Positions 1-11,324 of a stretch of DNA of 64,000 nucleotides are shown piece by piece. The stretch is taken from positions 742,174-806,173 of the forward strand of contig SCFE01000056.1 in assembly GCA_004352715.1 (NCBI GenBank), read 5' to 3'. The notes under the pieces are model-generated. The model saw only the letters and a list, made by a program, of their open reading frames with translations. It made no database searches and was not told where the DNA came from. A program made the translations under genes and the position numbers. Within the stretch, counting starts at the first letter, position 1. Every line of letters begins with the position of its first letter. Source of the DNA: Hofstenia miamia. Lineage: Eukaryota; Xenacoelomorpha; Acoela.

Positions 1-3000
1 CGGCTTCACCTGGCAGGCTTTAGTGTCAAAATTTCATCGACATTTTATAAATAACGGATAATCAACACAGCAGGTATATTTACAATTCAAATGTTAGAAC
101 AAACAATTATCAAAGAAACAGTGTAAATTGTTTTTATAAAACTAATAAAATCCACTCGAATACCCGCTGGCTTCGTTACATCTGAAGGGCTTGTACAACC
201 CACACTAATAGCCCTTCCTCCAACTGCAAGGGTTACGTAAAATTTCAACTGTTAAAATAAACTAGCTATAAATTTACCCCCCTTAATATCATAGCGATTT
301 TCCATTGTGCAACTAATTCTTAATTGTATTGGTTGTAAATATCTGTAAAAATACAACTTTTTGAAATTATATAGATATTGACGAATCAAAGATCGTCCTC
401 GTATCAATTAAAATTTGCAAAATATAACTTAGAAATATATGATGCCCCTTAATTCGAATTCGATTATGAATAACCTCCTCGAATCCAAAATTGAACATTA
501 TTTTTTCGACCAATATTTTGTAAACTCGAGATTTGATGGCTACGTAGTAAACTGCCATCTGCCGGACAGAACGTAACAAGAGAAACGGATAGGTTTATGA
601 CAAACTGAACAAACATTTCAATAAACATGATTATAATTCTGAGAAACATAAAATATAATACAATATGAGAATAAGGCATATAACCACAACAAACAATTTA
701 CATGAACTAATAGAAATTATGTCAATCGTCTAAAGTGTAGAAGAAAAAATTCAATATAAATGTGCAACAATAAACTACTAAAAGCCTATTGATAGGCTAC
801 GAACATTTAGTGTAAATTTTGAAATAACCAAGAAACAATCATATCATAACAGTTATAATAATAATAATAATAATAATATTACGAAAACTAATAGTACAAA
901 GGGTGAAGAAATAGTAGGCTAAAAGGAGTTTGTTAAAGTCAATGAATACAAACCTTGAATAGTAGTGAACACACTAAGAATCACGTTTCTTACAACGTGG
1001 TAGCGAGTAGGTGAGGTGGCAAACAATACACAAAGCATGTTATCGAACGTCAAATACTGTTATCGGCAGCGAGTGACCTCCTGCTTATCTGCATGACCAC
1101 AAAAGGCGCACAGTTCAACGAGAACTAAACTTGACTCAGCGTAATGACAAATCAACGCAAGGCATCTTACTATCCAATCTTAAGCCCCCTCTAATGAGTG
1201 CACAATCTCAGCAGGAATCAAATGAAAATGTGCCTAAAATAATAAACGCGCTTTTGATTAAACGACAGGCATTTAAATTCGATTTGAATGAATAAACTAG
1301 ATTCCTGTAACTCATTCTAATAATGAAGGGAAGTGTACTCAAAATTCAATTAATGAGTATGTACACTCAACAAAAAATTTCCCTAAATGTGACAGACTGA
1401 AATTTACACACTGAATACATAGTACTTCAGCAGAAACACATCATATTGATTATTTAATCAATGATAGAATTTTGTAAATGCACGAAATCAACTTGAAACG
1501 CAAAGTTGATGTCATCGAGTTTCGAAGAGAACGATAAAAATGTAATATTTAAGGGAGTCGTTGAAATTAAGAGAGGCAAATAAATTATGAGCTAGAAATA
1601 AACTATAACAAGAATTATGCTTTATGAATAAAGATTTTACTCGTATGTTACATCGAATTTTAGCAAGCAATGCACCACCTTAGGGGCGAAAGTAGAGATG
1701 ATTTCGTAAAAAATTTTCCACCGCAATGTTCGTTTTTTACCGCAAGCCACCACAATTAATGAAATCTTACCAAAGTATACCACAAAGAAGTCGATTTTAA
1801 ACTTCATAAGAAAAGATGGAATTATTTTTTTAGGGCTATGGATCATCCGTAGAAATGATTAAAACAATTTTTTAGGTGTTTTGTCAATTCGTCCAATGTT
1901 TTAGAGTAGTATCCAATTTTCCATGAAATATGCAAAAATTCTATTAATATTTGGTATGTGAAATCTATTAATTTTACTTCAGCAACAGTTTTTTGAGAAA
2001 TACTTAGAGATTTTAAATCATAAAACAAAACACGTTATCTGTATGATTTTTATGCCACCGCAAGGAGTTTTAATTCTATCACTAACCACCACAATGGTTT
2101 AAATCGCTGCTGCGGTATACCGCACATTACCGCAACGAAAGTTTAACAAACAATACTCATCAAGTCGAAGTTATACCCAATTGAATAATGTTGATTTTAG
2201 TAAGTTAAGTTGTATGTTGACTTTAAACACGGTATGACATGACATGGCACGGAGTTTCTACACTATTTTTGGGCACGGTAAGGCTCACAAACACGATTTT
2301 TGCAATTTTTAGACTATCAATTTAGTAAATTTTTCTCTATTGGTTGATTTATAAATCTTGAAAAACATATTAAAGTTGTGAAATACAATGTACCCAGTGC
2401 GTTAAATTCTCTTTATCTCACTGTTCGTGATGGTTCCAAAACAATTCCATTAATGATATTTTTGAACAAATTAGGCAGCAATCAAATCAGGTTGATCAAG
2501 CGATTGAGTTTAGGAAGAGTTGGATATAATTTGGGAACAATATAATGTCAAACAGATGTAGATGCAGCCATTGCGGCTAGTCCAATCTTTACGCTAGATG
2601 GGATGAACACCTATGGAATCAATTTTTGACAAAATTGTTATTGAATGCCTTGAAGAGGCTGAGTTCATATATCATTATTTAATCATGTTAAATAGGTGGA
2701 ACAACGTTTTCAAATACCCGAAACTTGTCAGATTGCTCTATTTTCGTCTAGTGATCCTAGTTGGCCCCGTGGACAAAGATAATTACTTTTCACCTCGTTT
2801 ATTATTGATCAGTCTGCATGTGGCTAAGCTGTGGTTATCATTGGCTACAATGAGCCGCGATTTCTGCGACAAGAAATTATTGTGTCTTATTTCAAGGGGA
2901 ACTTTCTGGATTAACAAAAACACCAGGATACTCTAGTGAATAATTTTCCAGCAACTCAAATTCTGTTCAGTTATTAATTTTTACCCCCCAAGAACTAACT

Positions 3001-3923
3001 GGCTCATTATAGCTAAAGATGACATAGCAACAGTATTTGGAACCAAGTAACAATTTAGAATGAATATTTATAAACATACAACTTTTATTTATTTATGAAT
3101 GGTGGTGTGCTTCACTTACACATATGAGCTGAATAACTTGGTGAATTTCCATAAAATACGTAGTATATGTTGAAGCCAAACAATCTAGAACTATAGATAC
3201 TAAAAAATTTCTGTTGATTTCAATTGATATTAATAAGCAACAGCTCGTTGATTTGATGCGAACGTTCATATCAACTAAAGGAAACATGAACGAGTCCAGC
3301 AGATCAAGAAATTTCCATGTTGTTCACATCAACATTTTCATTGTTATGAACCCTTTTAAAGATGAACTTAGAAATGAACTTGAGAAAAAATTTCGCCCCA
3401 AATCCTGAATGGTAGGCCCATTTTTATAATGCTTGCCAAAAAATTTCTTTAATTCGTCGGTTTGCTCCAACAAAGTTGAGTATGTTTGAAACCAATAATT
3501 AAATCTACACTGAAATTGAAAATGCTCAATTGAGTTTTAGTAAAGTATAAGTTCCTAATGAAAATTTGAAAATGGAAATAGTTTTCACCATATTGTCTAT
3601 AAATTACATAGCATTCAGTGCATTTGGGTTGACAGTTGCGAAATATTTCATTTTTTGAAATGTCAGCAAATTTGTTACTATACATCGGCCCATTCCCATC
3701 TCTGGATGAAACCTGACACTGCATTGAAAAAAAAGATTAAATGCATTGATTACTTAATATAATTTTTCTAGCGTGTATAAAAATAGATTTTAAAAAATGA
3801 TAATTTCGATACATCTAAATTGCTGTTATCACTGTAATTCATTTATTTTTTAACTCTACACAAGACTTTCCTGGACTGCGAAATCCGCATTAAGATCCAA
3901 CCAATAAGCTAAATTGATAACTA
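1..3923. other. AT-rich intergenic sequence, no recognisable gene
   Basis: I see no convincing coding exon here. There is a short (TAA)n microsatellite at about 854-878. Between about 1640 and 2150 the words CCACCGCAA, TACCGCAA and CCACCACAA recur, ending in a small palindrome (GCGGTATACCGC) near 2115. This resembles a decayed transposon end, but I cannot define its borders. Confidence 0.5.
2613..2936 (+). other. 107-codon open frame, unrecognised
   Basis: An open frame of 107 codons begins with ATG and ends at TAG. The translation shows no family motif I know, and no splice sites or conserved context support it. It is relatively rich in Leu and Ile, as expected of a chance frame in AT-rich DNA. 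It follows the CCACCGCAA-bearing stretch, so it may be part of a decayed transposon. I do not call it a gene. Confidence 0.15.
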
Positions 3924-4287
3924 AGTAGCGTACACACTTACAACTTTGCGCGCAACCTTTCTTGATTTAATGAGGAGCACAAGAAAAGTTGTATGTACGC
4001 GATTCCAACATTGTTGGAAAGAAAGAATTTAACTGCGCAATATTATTTACATAACTGATTAAAATTATGCAAAATCCTTTCAAAACGAGGTCTTCATTCT
4101 TCAGACTGCTTGATTGTATTGTTTGTAGTACATTTAACTGATAGATTTAATTTTTAGAAATGGCAATAAATATAATTCAACGAAAAAGTTGTGCACAAAG
4201 TTGGAAGAATGTATACAAAATATTTTTGCTGTGAACTTTATAATTACCTAAAAAGTTGCTCGCAAAGTTGTAAGTGTGTTCGCTACT
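3924..4287. mobile_element. Foldback MITE-like element with about 40-bp inverted termini
   Basis: The left end AGTAGCGTACACACTTACAA is mirrored at the right end as the reverse complement of AGTAGCGAACACACTTACAA. Pairing continues through ACTTTGCG and GCAAC with few mismatches. The interior has further copies of an AAAGTTG-type word. The element is about 364 bp with no coding capacity. I could not identify a clear target-site duplication, so the superfamily is undetermined. Confidence 0.6.
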
Positions 4288-7200
4288 TTAATAAGAACAA
4301 GCTGCCTCTCATAAAATTGTGAGCAACAGGCCCTTATTTAGTCAATTAATCTGAGCACTGCACGGTTGCAGCTCTGAGGCTTAGTGAAATAAATGATCTA
4401 CTGCAGTGCAGTTTGACTTAGAAAACGTCTGTAGAAGAAACACGAGCATTGACGTTGAGGTAATGAATAACAAATACATCATTAGCTTACGCTTCGAAAC
4501 TTTACAAGACTCCTATTTTGACAAAACACGTTAGAAAACAATATTATTTATAGCCTGGCGTTTTTTCAACTCATTTTCCGTATTGCAGTAACTGCATGTA
4601 ACTATTCAGTTAAATACTATTTAAATTGCATGTAACATAAGACATATCTCAATTTATATTCGTCGTTCAAAAGCCTGTTTACGTAGGTGTAATTTATCTA
4701 AATATTGGGGGTTAGCGCCTCAATCTATACTGCAAGTGAAAGGTGTTTTAAACAACAACGCATAATATGAGATTGAGGCAAAAATAAATAGAAGATGATA
4801 AGTTACATTACAAAGCAGAGGGACAGGTGACAATCGCTTGACACATTGATACGAAGCAACTATTGTCTATTTCAACAAAGAAAAAGAATACATTGCATAA
4901 TTCAAATGATTGAAAATATTTTCATAAATTTACCTGCTCAAAACGTTTACGCATGGACAAAACAATACATTGAACGCCAATAAAAAGTTCCTAAATTTTA
5001 TGGGATAAACTTTCACTAGTTCTTGTTAAATATATGGGGCCCATTAAGTTTGAAATTATACCAAATGGTAAGAACATTTCGAATCATGAATTATTTCTGG
5101 TGTTGATGCCTCTCAAACTTTGACAAATCACATTCAAGTTATAAATGTACAAATGCTAACACCAAGCTCGTCCACGAGGCAGAATTTCATAGACATATAG
5201 ACAAATATATAAATATAAATCCTAATATTGCAATAAAATTATTCGCGAGATCAATGTACAAGCTTTGAAAATTTAGCTTCCCTTAAAATGTAATATTCAC
5301 CCAACTATACCAACACTGATATAATTTAACCATGTTATTGGGACAAATAAATTCGAAACTGCATTTTTAAGGAATAAATATCATTAACGATGTGGATAAC
5401 CAGTGACGCCAATAAAATTATGTTATGTTGTAGATAGTAAATTTGTAGTCAGAAAAGATTTTTAAACACTTGATCTTTCCAATATCATTTTAAAGCATTA
5501 AAATATAATTTAACTGAAATGTATGGTAATCAGAGTAAGTAGATGGTAATCTTCATTAGAGAAAATAAAATCAGTGTAATATTTAAGATCACAAAGAATA
5601 TTTAAAAATAAGAAAATGATTCGCAAATGAAGTCTCGTGACGCCATTGCTCTGAAATAATTGAGGATCCAGCATGCTACTATTTACAACTGCAGGCGAAT
5701 ATTCAACGATTCTCCAACTTAACCATCTAATCGAATTCTAATAAATTAATAAACCTAACTCAACTGGCGTCATTCAGACATTCAAAACTCTTTGCTTTCA
5801 CACTGTAATTTCAACAGAATTTCACTTTCACTAGTCATTCTGTTTTCAAGATCTAGTACAGAAAATCAAAGTCAACATTCATGAAGTACATTCATCGGTA
5901 GCAGTATTTTCCAACTGCAGCACGCACTCGAATCTAACGTTTTTACTCTATGACCACTCATTTTGCATTAAAATACGTAAAACGAAAAGAGAAAAATGAG
6001 TAAACTTAAAAATGAAAAAGCGAATTTCACACAGGCGGTCAGATAAAATCAGCGCACATTTAAATTACAGAAATGATTCTCATACAAGTGTGTTGTACAC
6101 TAAGACTTGGCCTAAATACGGTAAACAACTACTGACTTGAAATTTCTATATACACGGAATACTTTTAAAAATTAACTTCTTTAAATACTTCCCAGCTCAG
6201 ACCCTGCTGAATCCCTGTTTTCAGCTACTGGTCTCCGATCCAAGAGCAGACGGAATCGACTTAAACCGAAAATTTAGAAAAATTGATAAAAATAGCTTTT
6301 GCACAGCGATAGATTTCTCTTACAATTCTTATAATTTTTCTATAATACATTCCAATGTACAAATTCGAAGATAAATGTTTTCTTTCTGAAAAATAAACGA
6401 AATACCTAGAGAAATTGAAATACCTACACGATAAAATACTTCGCAATACACGAATACCGATTACACGACAACACATTAGTCATACACTGCAGTACAATTC
6501 TGTGCGAGGTGCATAAAATTTCCCAACATTTTCTCTACTAATTGAAAAGATAACCCTTTCACGCCTATAAAACTACAAAGTATAACATTGCAGTTCATAC
6601 TACTAAGAACGACAATAATGAAAAACATTCAAATGATAAATTGATTCCTGTTTTGTAGAGTGGATCTCCAGAGACCCTATATACGTCAAAGATAAACAAT
6701 CTGCTTTAATTGAAATAATAACTTTTTAAAATTTCTTTGAAGCAGAGTATAACCATACTTACATAACGTACTTTTATGAATCAAATTTAGCTTGGATTGA
6801 TATTTTTGCCTAAAACCTAAAGAAAATTAATGTATCACAAAAAGTTAATGATGATTTTTCTTTTATGTCTAATTAACAGAACAAGTTATGCAAATAGGAT
6901 GCTTTTATAAATTAAACTAGCTACACAATATATTGTAAATTCTCATTAAAAAATTGTATTTTATTCGAAACATTAAAGAAACCGACAGTCAAATTAACTA
7001 TTATTACCTCTAGTTTTGATGAAAAAATTAGGGTCAGTGTCGAAAATGTTTAGGCGCAATCTGTATTTACCTTAAAATTCATCAATAAATTTGAATAATC
7101 ATATTTTGTTAGAAATACAAACAAAAAAATTGTTCCCAAAATTATACTCATCGCATATAGGATCTTTCTAGACTTAAACTATGAAAAATGTACTGCTGAA

Positions 7201-7524
7201 ACGCGAATTAATATTTTTACTCAATATTTGTGATGCTGATTCATTATAAGTCATACCATTACACAATAACTGCACTAATTCTAAATTTGATACTAATTAT
7301 ACTTGAATAGAAGTTTTCTTCTGATCTTCACTCGTGAAATAGGCTCAATACAAATTTTTTTTTGAAAACTCTGTTGTTCAACTATTAGTAATCCTTCTTT
7401 ACATAGGCAGACTAAAGTTCAAAACTTTTACATCACACTGCAATGAAGAATTCGATTGATAATTAAATGTAGAGACCAAAATAATGTTGGGTCTCTGTAG
7501 ACTTAACCTGTTAGTGGGTTTTGA
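4288..7524. other. AT-rich sequence, nothing recognised
   Basis: No exon, RNA gene or clear repeat could be supported. Short open frames exist on both strands but show no family resemblance and no splice context. Confidence 0.5.
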
Positions 7525-7672
7525 CATCACATGATGTCTGAATATGTTACATTCTGAAGCTAACCGACATCATATGATGTTGATGCGCAACTATACCATA
7601 GCGGCGCCGGCATCATATGATGACTTACTGTTTATTAGTCCGATCAGCGCTGTTATTGAACATCATATGATG
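7525..7672. repeat. Cluster of four CATCATATGATG palindromes
   Basis: Perfect 12-bp palindromes CATCATATGATG lie at 7568-7579, 7611-7622 and 7661-7672, and a one-base variant CATCACATGATG lies at 7525-7536. Start-to-start spacings are 43, 43 and 50 bp. A TTAA tetranucleotide lies just upstream at about 7503 and another near 7750, so this could be the interior of a piggyBac-type MITE. Matching terminal inverted repeats are not evident. The alternative is a clustered protein-binding site array. Confidence 0.55.
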
Positions 7673-10432
7673 TTTATAAAGAATGCATGAAATCTAGTGT
7701 TATAAGCATGTGTAACTAGTTTCGAATAATAGTGACTATCTGGAGTGCCTTAACAACTTTCCGATATTTTTAGAAGAAAAAAACAACAAATGTTTTAAAT
7801 ATATTTTTTCAGTCAACCCTTTTACATATTAGCAATTTTTCCGACAAGCAATGATGTTTATAGTACATCAACGATCGGTAACGCAAATTAATTATATGAT
7901 TATATGTGTAAAACTAAACATTAACGCACTTGAATGTTTATATATTAACAAGTAACTTAGTAAATTAAACAATCAACATCTTAAAAATCTCCATAATTTT
8001 AAAGTTTACTGTATATCCAAGAACGGCGATTGTTCAACACATCCCTGGGCATTACTAGTTTGTTTCCACTATCTCGATCATAAGTTGGTTAACATATGAA
8101 AGCAATAAAAAAATCCAAATTTAAGTGAAAGAAGCGGAATGGGTTTGGAAAAGCTTGTACAAAGAACAGTAATACAGTGAACCTATGTATAGCAAAGTTT
8201 TGCTTCCACGTAAAAGTAAAGGGAAAACCTCTAATTATATGTAATCATAGAAATTGTATTAGTATCCCTCAATCCAAAAGTAAAAAATTTTTACTAAAAC
8301 TTTATATATAAATTATCAATTTTCTTTGACTACTTCAATTTGAAATGCGTTTTCTCGGCAGAAACACGAACCAATGTTAAGGATTTTGGTGAAGGGTTTT
8401 TACTTGCATAACCTGGACATTATTCTAACTACATTTTTATTTTGAAATTAAAAAGCAAAGAGCAATAACACTGTTTCTGTTGTCAATAAAGGAATTGGAA
8501 AAAACTTATTGAGGGGTTCCGTATTTTCACGGTTAATTTGAATGTTAAACATTCCAATGGAAAATTTACACAGGTTATACGCCTCTATTATTTGAATTGA
8601 CGAAATCTTCATTTAAATGAAATACGTTAGTTTTTATTTACCAATAAGAATTCATTTAAATGAATTATTTCTTCAAATGAATGAATCATTTCTACATTTT
8701 CTTGCAATTTGCAATGCCTTGCATCATTGCCCACGTGGGCCATGCTTGCAAAAAACATAATGATTATACATGTAGTTAGTTTTATTCAAAGTGCGATTAG
8801 CGTATTTGTTACGTTTTAACTTTAAATATAATATGGAACATATCTATTCTTTCCTAAGACCTTAAATAGTTTAAGTTCGTCCATATTTATGTAGAAGCAG
8901 TTGAAATAAATTAAGTACTCTCTAATTTAGTATTGGTTAAATATTTTCCATTCACATAAATGTAGATGTCGTTCACTTAAATGGAAAAAAGTGTAATGAC
9001 AATGTTTAATAAAATATGCAATTCTAAATAAAAAAATCAATGGGGCGTACTGGGCTAAAATGAATCCTTTTAATAAAACTGCAATGTCAATGAATTGCTT
9101 ATTTATCAATTATTACGTTATTATCAGAGCAAAAGAAAAATAAACAAAATATGAAATGCACGTTTCAAAGAGCAGATTTATACAGTAAATTGGGCCCACC
9201 TTCATTTTATATTCCGACAGAGATGTCAGAAGGCCAATTTTTTTAAGAAACTCTTTCCAAAATGGCATAAACATGAAATTTTGAAATACTTTTGACCTTT
9301 GTAAAGCAAAATAAAATTCCAATGTTTTTGAAAATATAAAGCCATTTTACTTTTACGCAGTCTAGCCATAGTTTATGTGCTATTTGCGTGGAAATCAAAC
9401 TGCGCAGATTATTTTGATGATCTCTGTGGGCAAGATTCACATTTGCACCAACAGTGAATAGGTTTGCGGATAGTTCTCTACCACAAACTATATCAAGAAT
9501 TCGGAACAAACAAAGTAGAGCGGTGACGAATATTTTACTAAACACTTTCGTCAGTGTTAATTAGATAATTATTAATTTACATTTGTGCGCTTAAACAATT
9601 TGGATTCACCAATAAATAATTTGTTGTACATGTAAATGCCAAATCAAACAGCCACAGCATCAACGATGCTCATCGAAACCAGATTCTATAAAATAAATTC
9701 GTAACTCATCTAAACTTTTAGATGCACAGCCTCTAGATAACCCCGAAAATAGTAAGCAGAAATAAGCAGAAATATTTTCTTGTTCCAATAGTTCAACTTA
9801 AGTATTACGTAAAAATCGCTTATTGCGTAAAAAGCTGATATCCCAAAATTTTAGACTAATTAACTAGAAGTTGAAGAAATTTTTCTCAAAAAATTGATCA
9901 AGAATTACAAAATATTTCAGAAAACATTGCAGTTGAACTTCCAATTTCTTACTACAGATTTACATTCTGAGTGCCATTTAGGTCATTTACACTTTCATGA
10001 TAATGTACTACATACTTTTTTTCTTACGTAATATCCAGCTTTGCGCATAGCATATTGTGGGAAAATGTGTTTACGCAGTACTGGAGTTCAAATGTTATGA
10101 GTATTATTGACTACCATCATCTCTGGTAATCATTGCAACATTATACATTCTGTACAATACATCAGCTAACAATAAAACATGGAGTTGTACAGAATAGTTT
10201 ACTCTATTGCTGCATATATACAGTCATTAAACCGACTACTGAATGAGCGCAAAAATATGCGAAAGGCAAGATCGACAACAAAAGTATGAAATCAGCAGAA
10301 AAATCTAAAAAAGCCAAGCGACACTATAACTAAAAGCTTATTTGATCTGTCAATAATCAAAACAACAGATCCGCGTGCAGAGGAAACAATACATTCCATT
10401 TTGATGTAAGCTGACTTTGTTTCTTCGCATTA
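7673..10432. other. AT-rich sequence, nothing recognised
   Basis: I see no supportable gene. A small group of ATTTAAAT-centred palindromes (TTCATTTAAATGAA) occurs at about 8610-8690. Confidence 0.5.
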
Positions 10433-10625
10433 TACCCCGTTTACACGTGACACGAGACATGCATGTCTTGTGTTTTTAATGAGCGAATGTCACGTCTAAA
10501 CACCCAAAACACGCGACATTCTCTACTTGAGTGGTTGAATGTCGCGTGTTTTGGGTGTTTAGACGTGACATTCGCTCGTTGAAAACACAAGACATGCATG
10601 TCTCATGTCACGTGTAAACGGGGTA
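10433..10625. mobile_element. 193-bp palindromic MITE with TTA target duplication
   Basis: The sequence from TACCCCGTTTACACGTGACA to its reverse complement TGTCACGTGTAAACGGGGTA folds back almost completely, with a short unpaired centre near 10525. It is flanked by TTA on both sides (10430-10432 and 10626-10628). A 3-bp TTA duplication is typical of PIF/Harbinger-type transposons, so a Harbinger-like MITE is a reasonable inference. There is no coding sequence. Confidence 0.75.
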
Positions 10626-10960
10626 TTATACTGCCAGTGTGGTGTTATCTCACAATAGTTTGCCCCGTTGCCGTTGACCATTAAAACATAATAAATATAA
10701 ATGAGGATACATATCTAATATGATGTTTGGTATTTCTGTTCTATCAATTACAAGATATCTCTCTTCAGTCATTATTTTAATTTCTAATACATAATTTTTG
10801 TGATATCACAATGTGTAAATCTACCATTTGGTTTATGGAGACCACCAAAGAAAAAATTATGTAGACCGACTTGATAACTGAGAATTGATCAGAGATTGTA
10901 AAAAAATTTATTCAAGAAGAAAATGTAAAGCTTGAGTGTGTGTGAAGTTTAGTAAGCGTG

Positions 10961-10966
10961 TTTATT
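10961..10966 (-). terminator. Candidate AATAAA polyadenylation signal for COA3
   Basis: The minus strand reads AATAAA about 110 bases after the COA3 stop codon. The word is frequent in AT-rich DNA, so only the position supports it. Another copy lies near 10908. Confidence 0.3.
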
Positions 10967-11078
10967 GCGCAAAATTCCAAATATCATTGGAATTTTCAAT
11001 AAAATGAGTAGCTTAATAAAAATTTAATGTAAGAAATACATAAATATTTACAAAAATAAAGCGAAATGACGTAGAAAA

Positions 11079-11309
11079 TCAGTCCTCATCTAGAAAGGTT
11101 TCTCTTCCTATGGAACGAATTGAGAAATAGTAGATGCCACCAACAGCGCACACAAGACCCAGACCCATTATCCCGCCACGACGACGAATTTTGGAGGCTC
11201 GGTTGATGCGTTGGTGAAATTCTTTTTCTACTCTACGAATGCGTGCTAGTTCTTCGCTTGAGATTTTGTCCTTTTCAAAATTAACTTTTTGCATATAATC
11301 ACTCCCCAT
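11079..11309 (-). CDS. COA3: Cytochrome c oxidase assembly factor 3 (COA3/CCDC56), last coding exon
   Basis: This 76-codon frame encodes a small single-pass protein matching the COA3 (CCDC56/MITRAC12) family. A charged N-terminal region with KISSEELARIRRVE (about residues 15-28) corresponds to the family's conserved 'L..E.L...R' segment. A basic patch KIRRRGG precedes one hydrophobic segment (about residues 47-66), and the C-terminus carries the family signature (E/R).FLDE as ETFLDED. In animals COA3 sits in the inner mitochondrial membrane and stabilises newly made COX1 during complex IV assembly. It is shorter than human COA3 because it stops right after FLDED. A splice acceptor (TTTCTTTTAG on the minus strand) ends at 11325, only 15 bases before the chosen ATG. 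The frame stays open to that acceptor, so a few more residues could come from an upstream exon. Confidence 0.85.
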   Translation of the reverse strand: MGSDYMQKVNFEKDKISSEELARIRRVEKEFHQRINRASKIRRRGGIMGLGLVCAVGGIYYFSIRSIGRETFLDED

Positions 11310-11324
11310 TATATGTACAACATT
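11310..11324 (-). other. COA3 exon 5' part after splice acceptor
   Basis: On the minus strand a pyrimidine-rich tract ends in TTTTAG, and the exon starts with AATG. These 15 bases are either 5' UTR or the end of upstream coding sequence. They contain an out-of-frame ATG followed by an early stop. No first exon could be placed upstream. Confidence 0.5.

Noticed and set aside
1640-2160. Decayed hAT-type element suggested by ACCGCAA words
   Set aside because: Borders and target duplication cannot be defined from the sequence.
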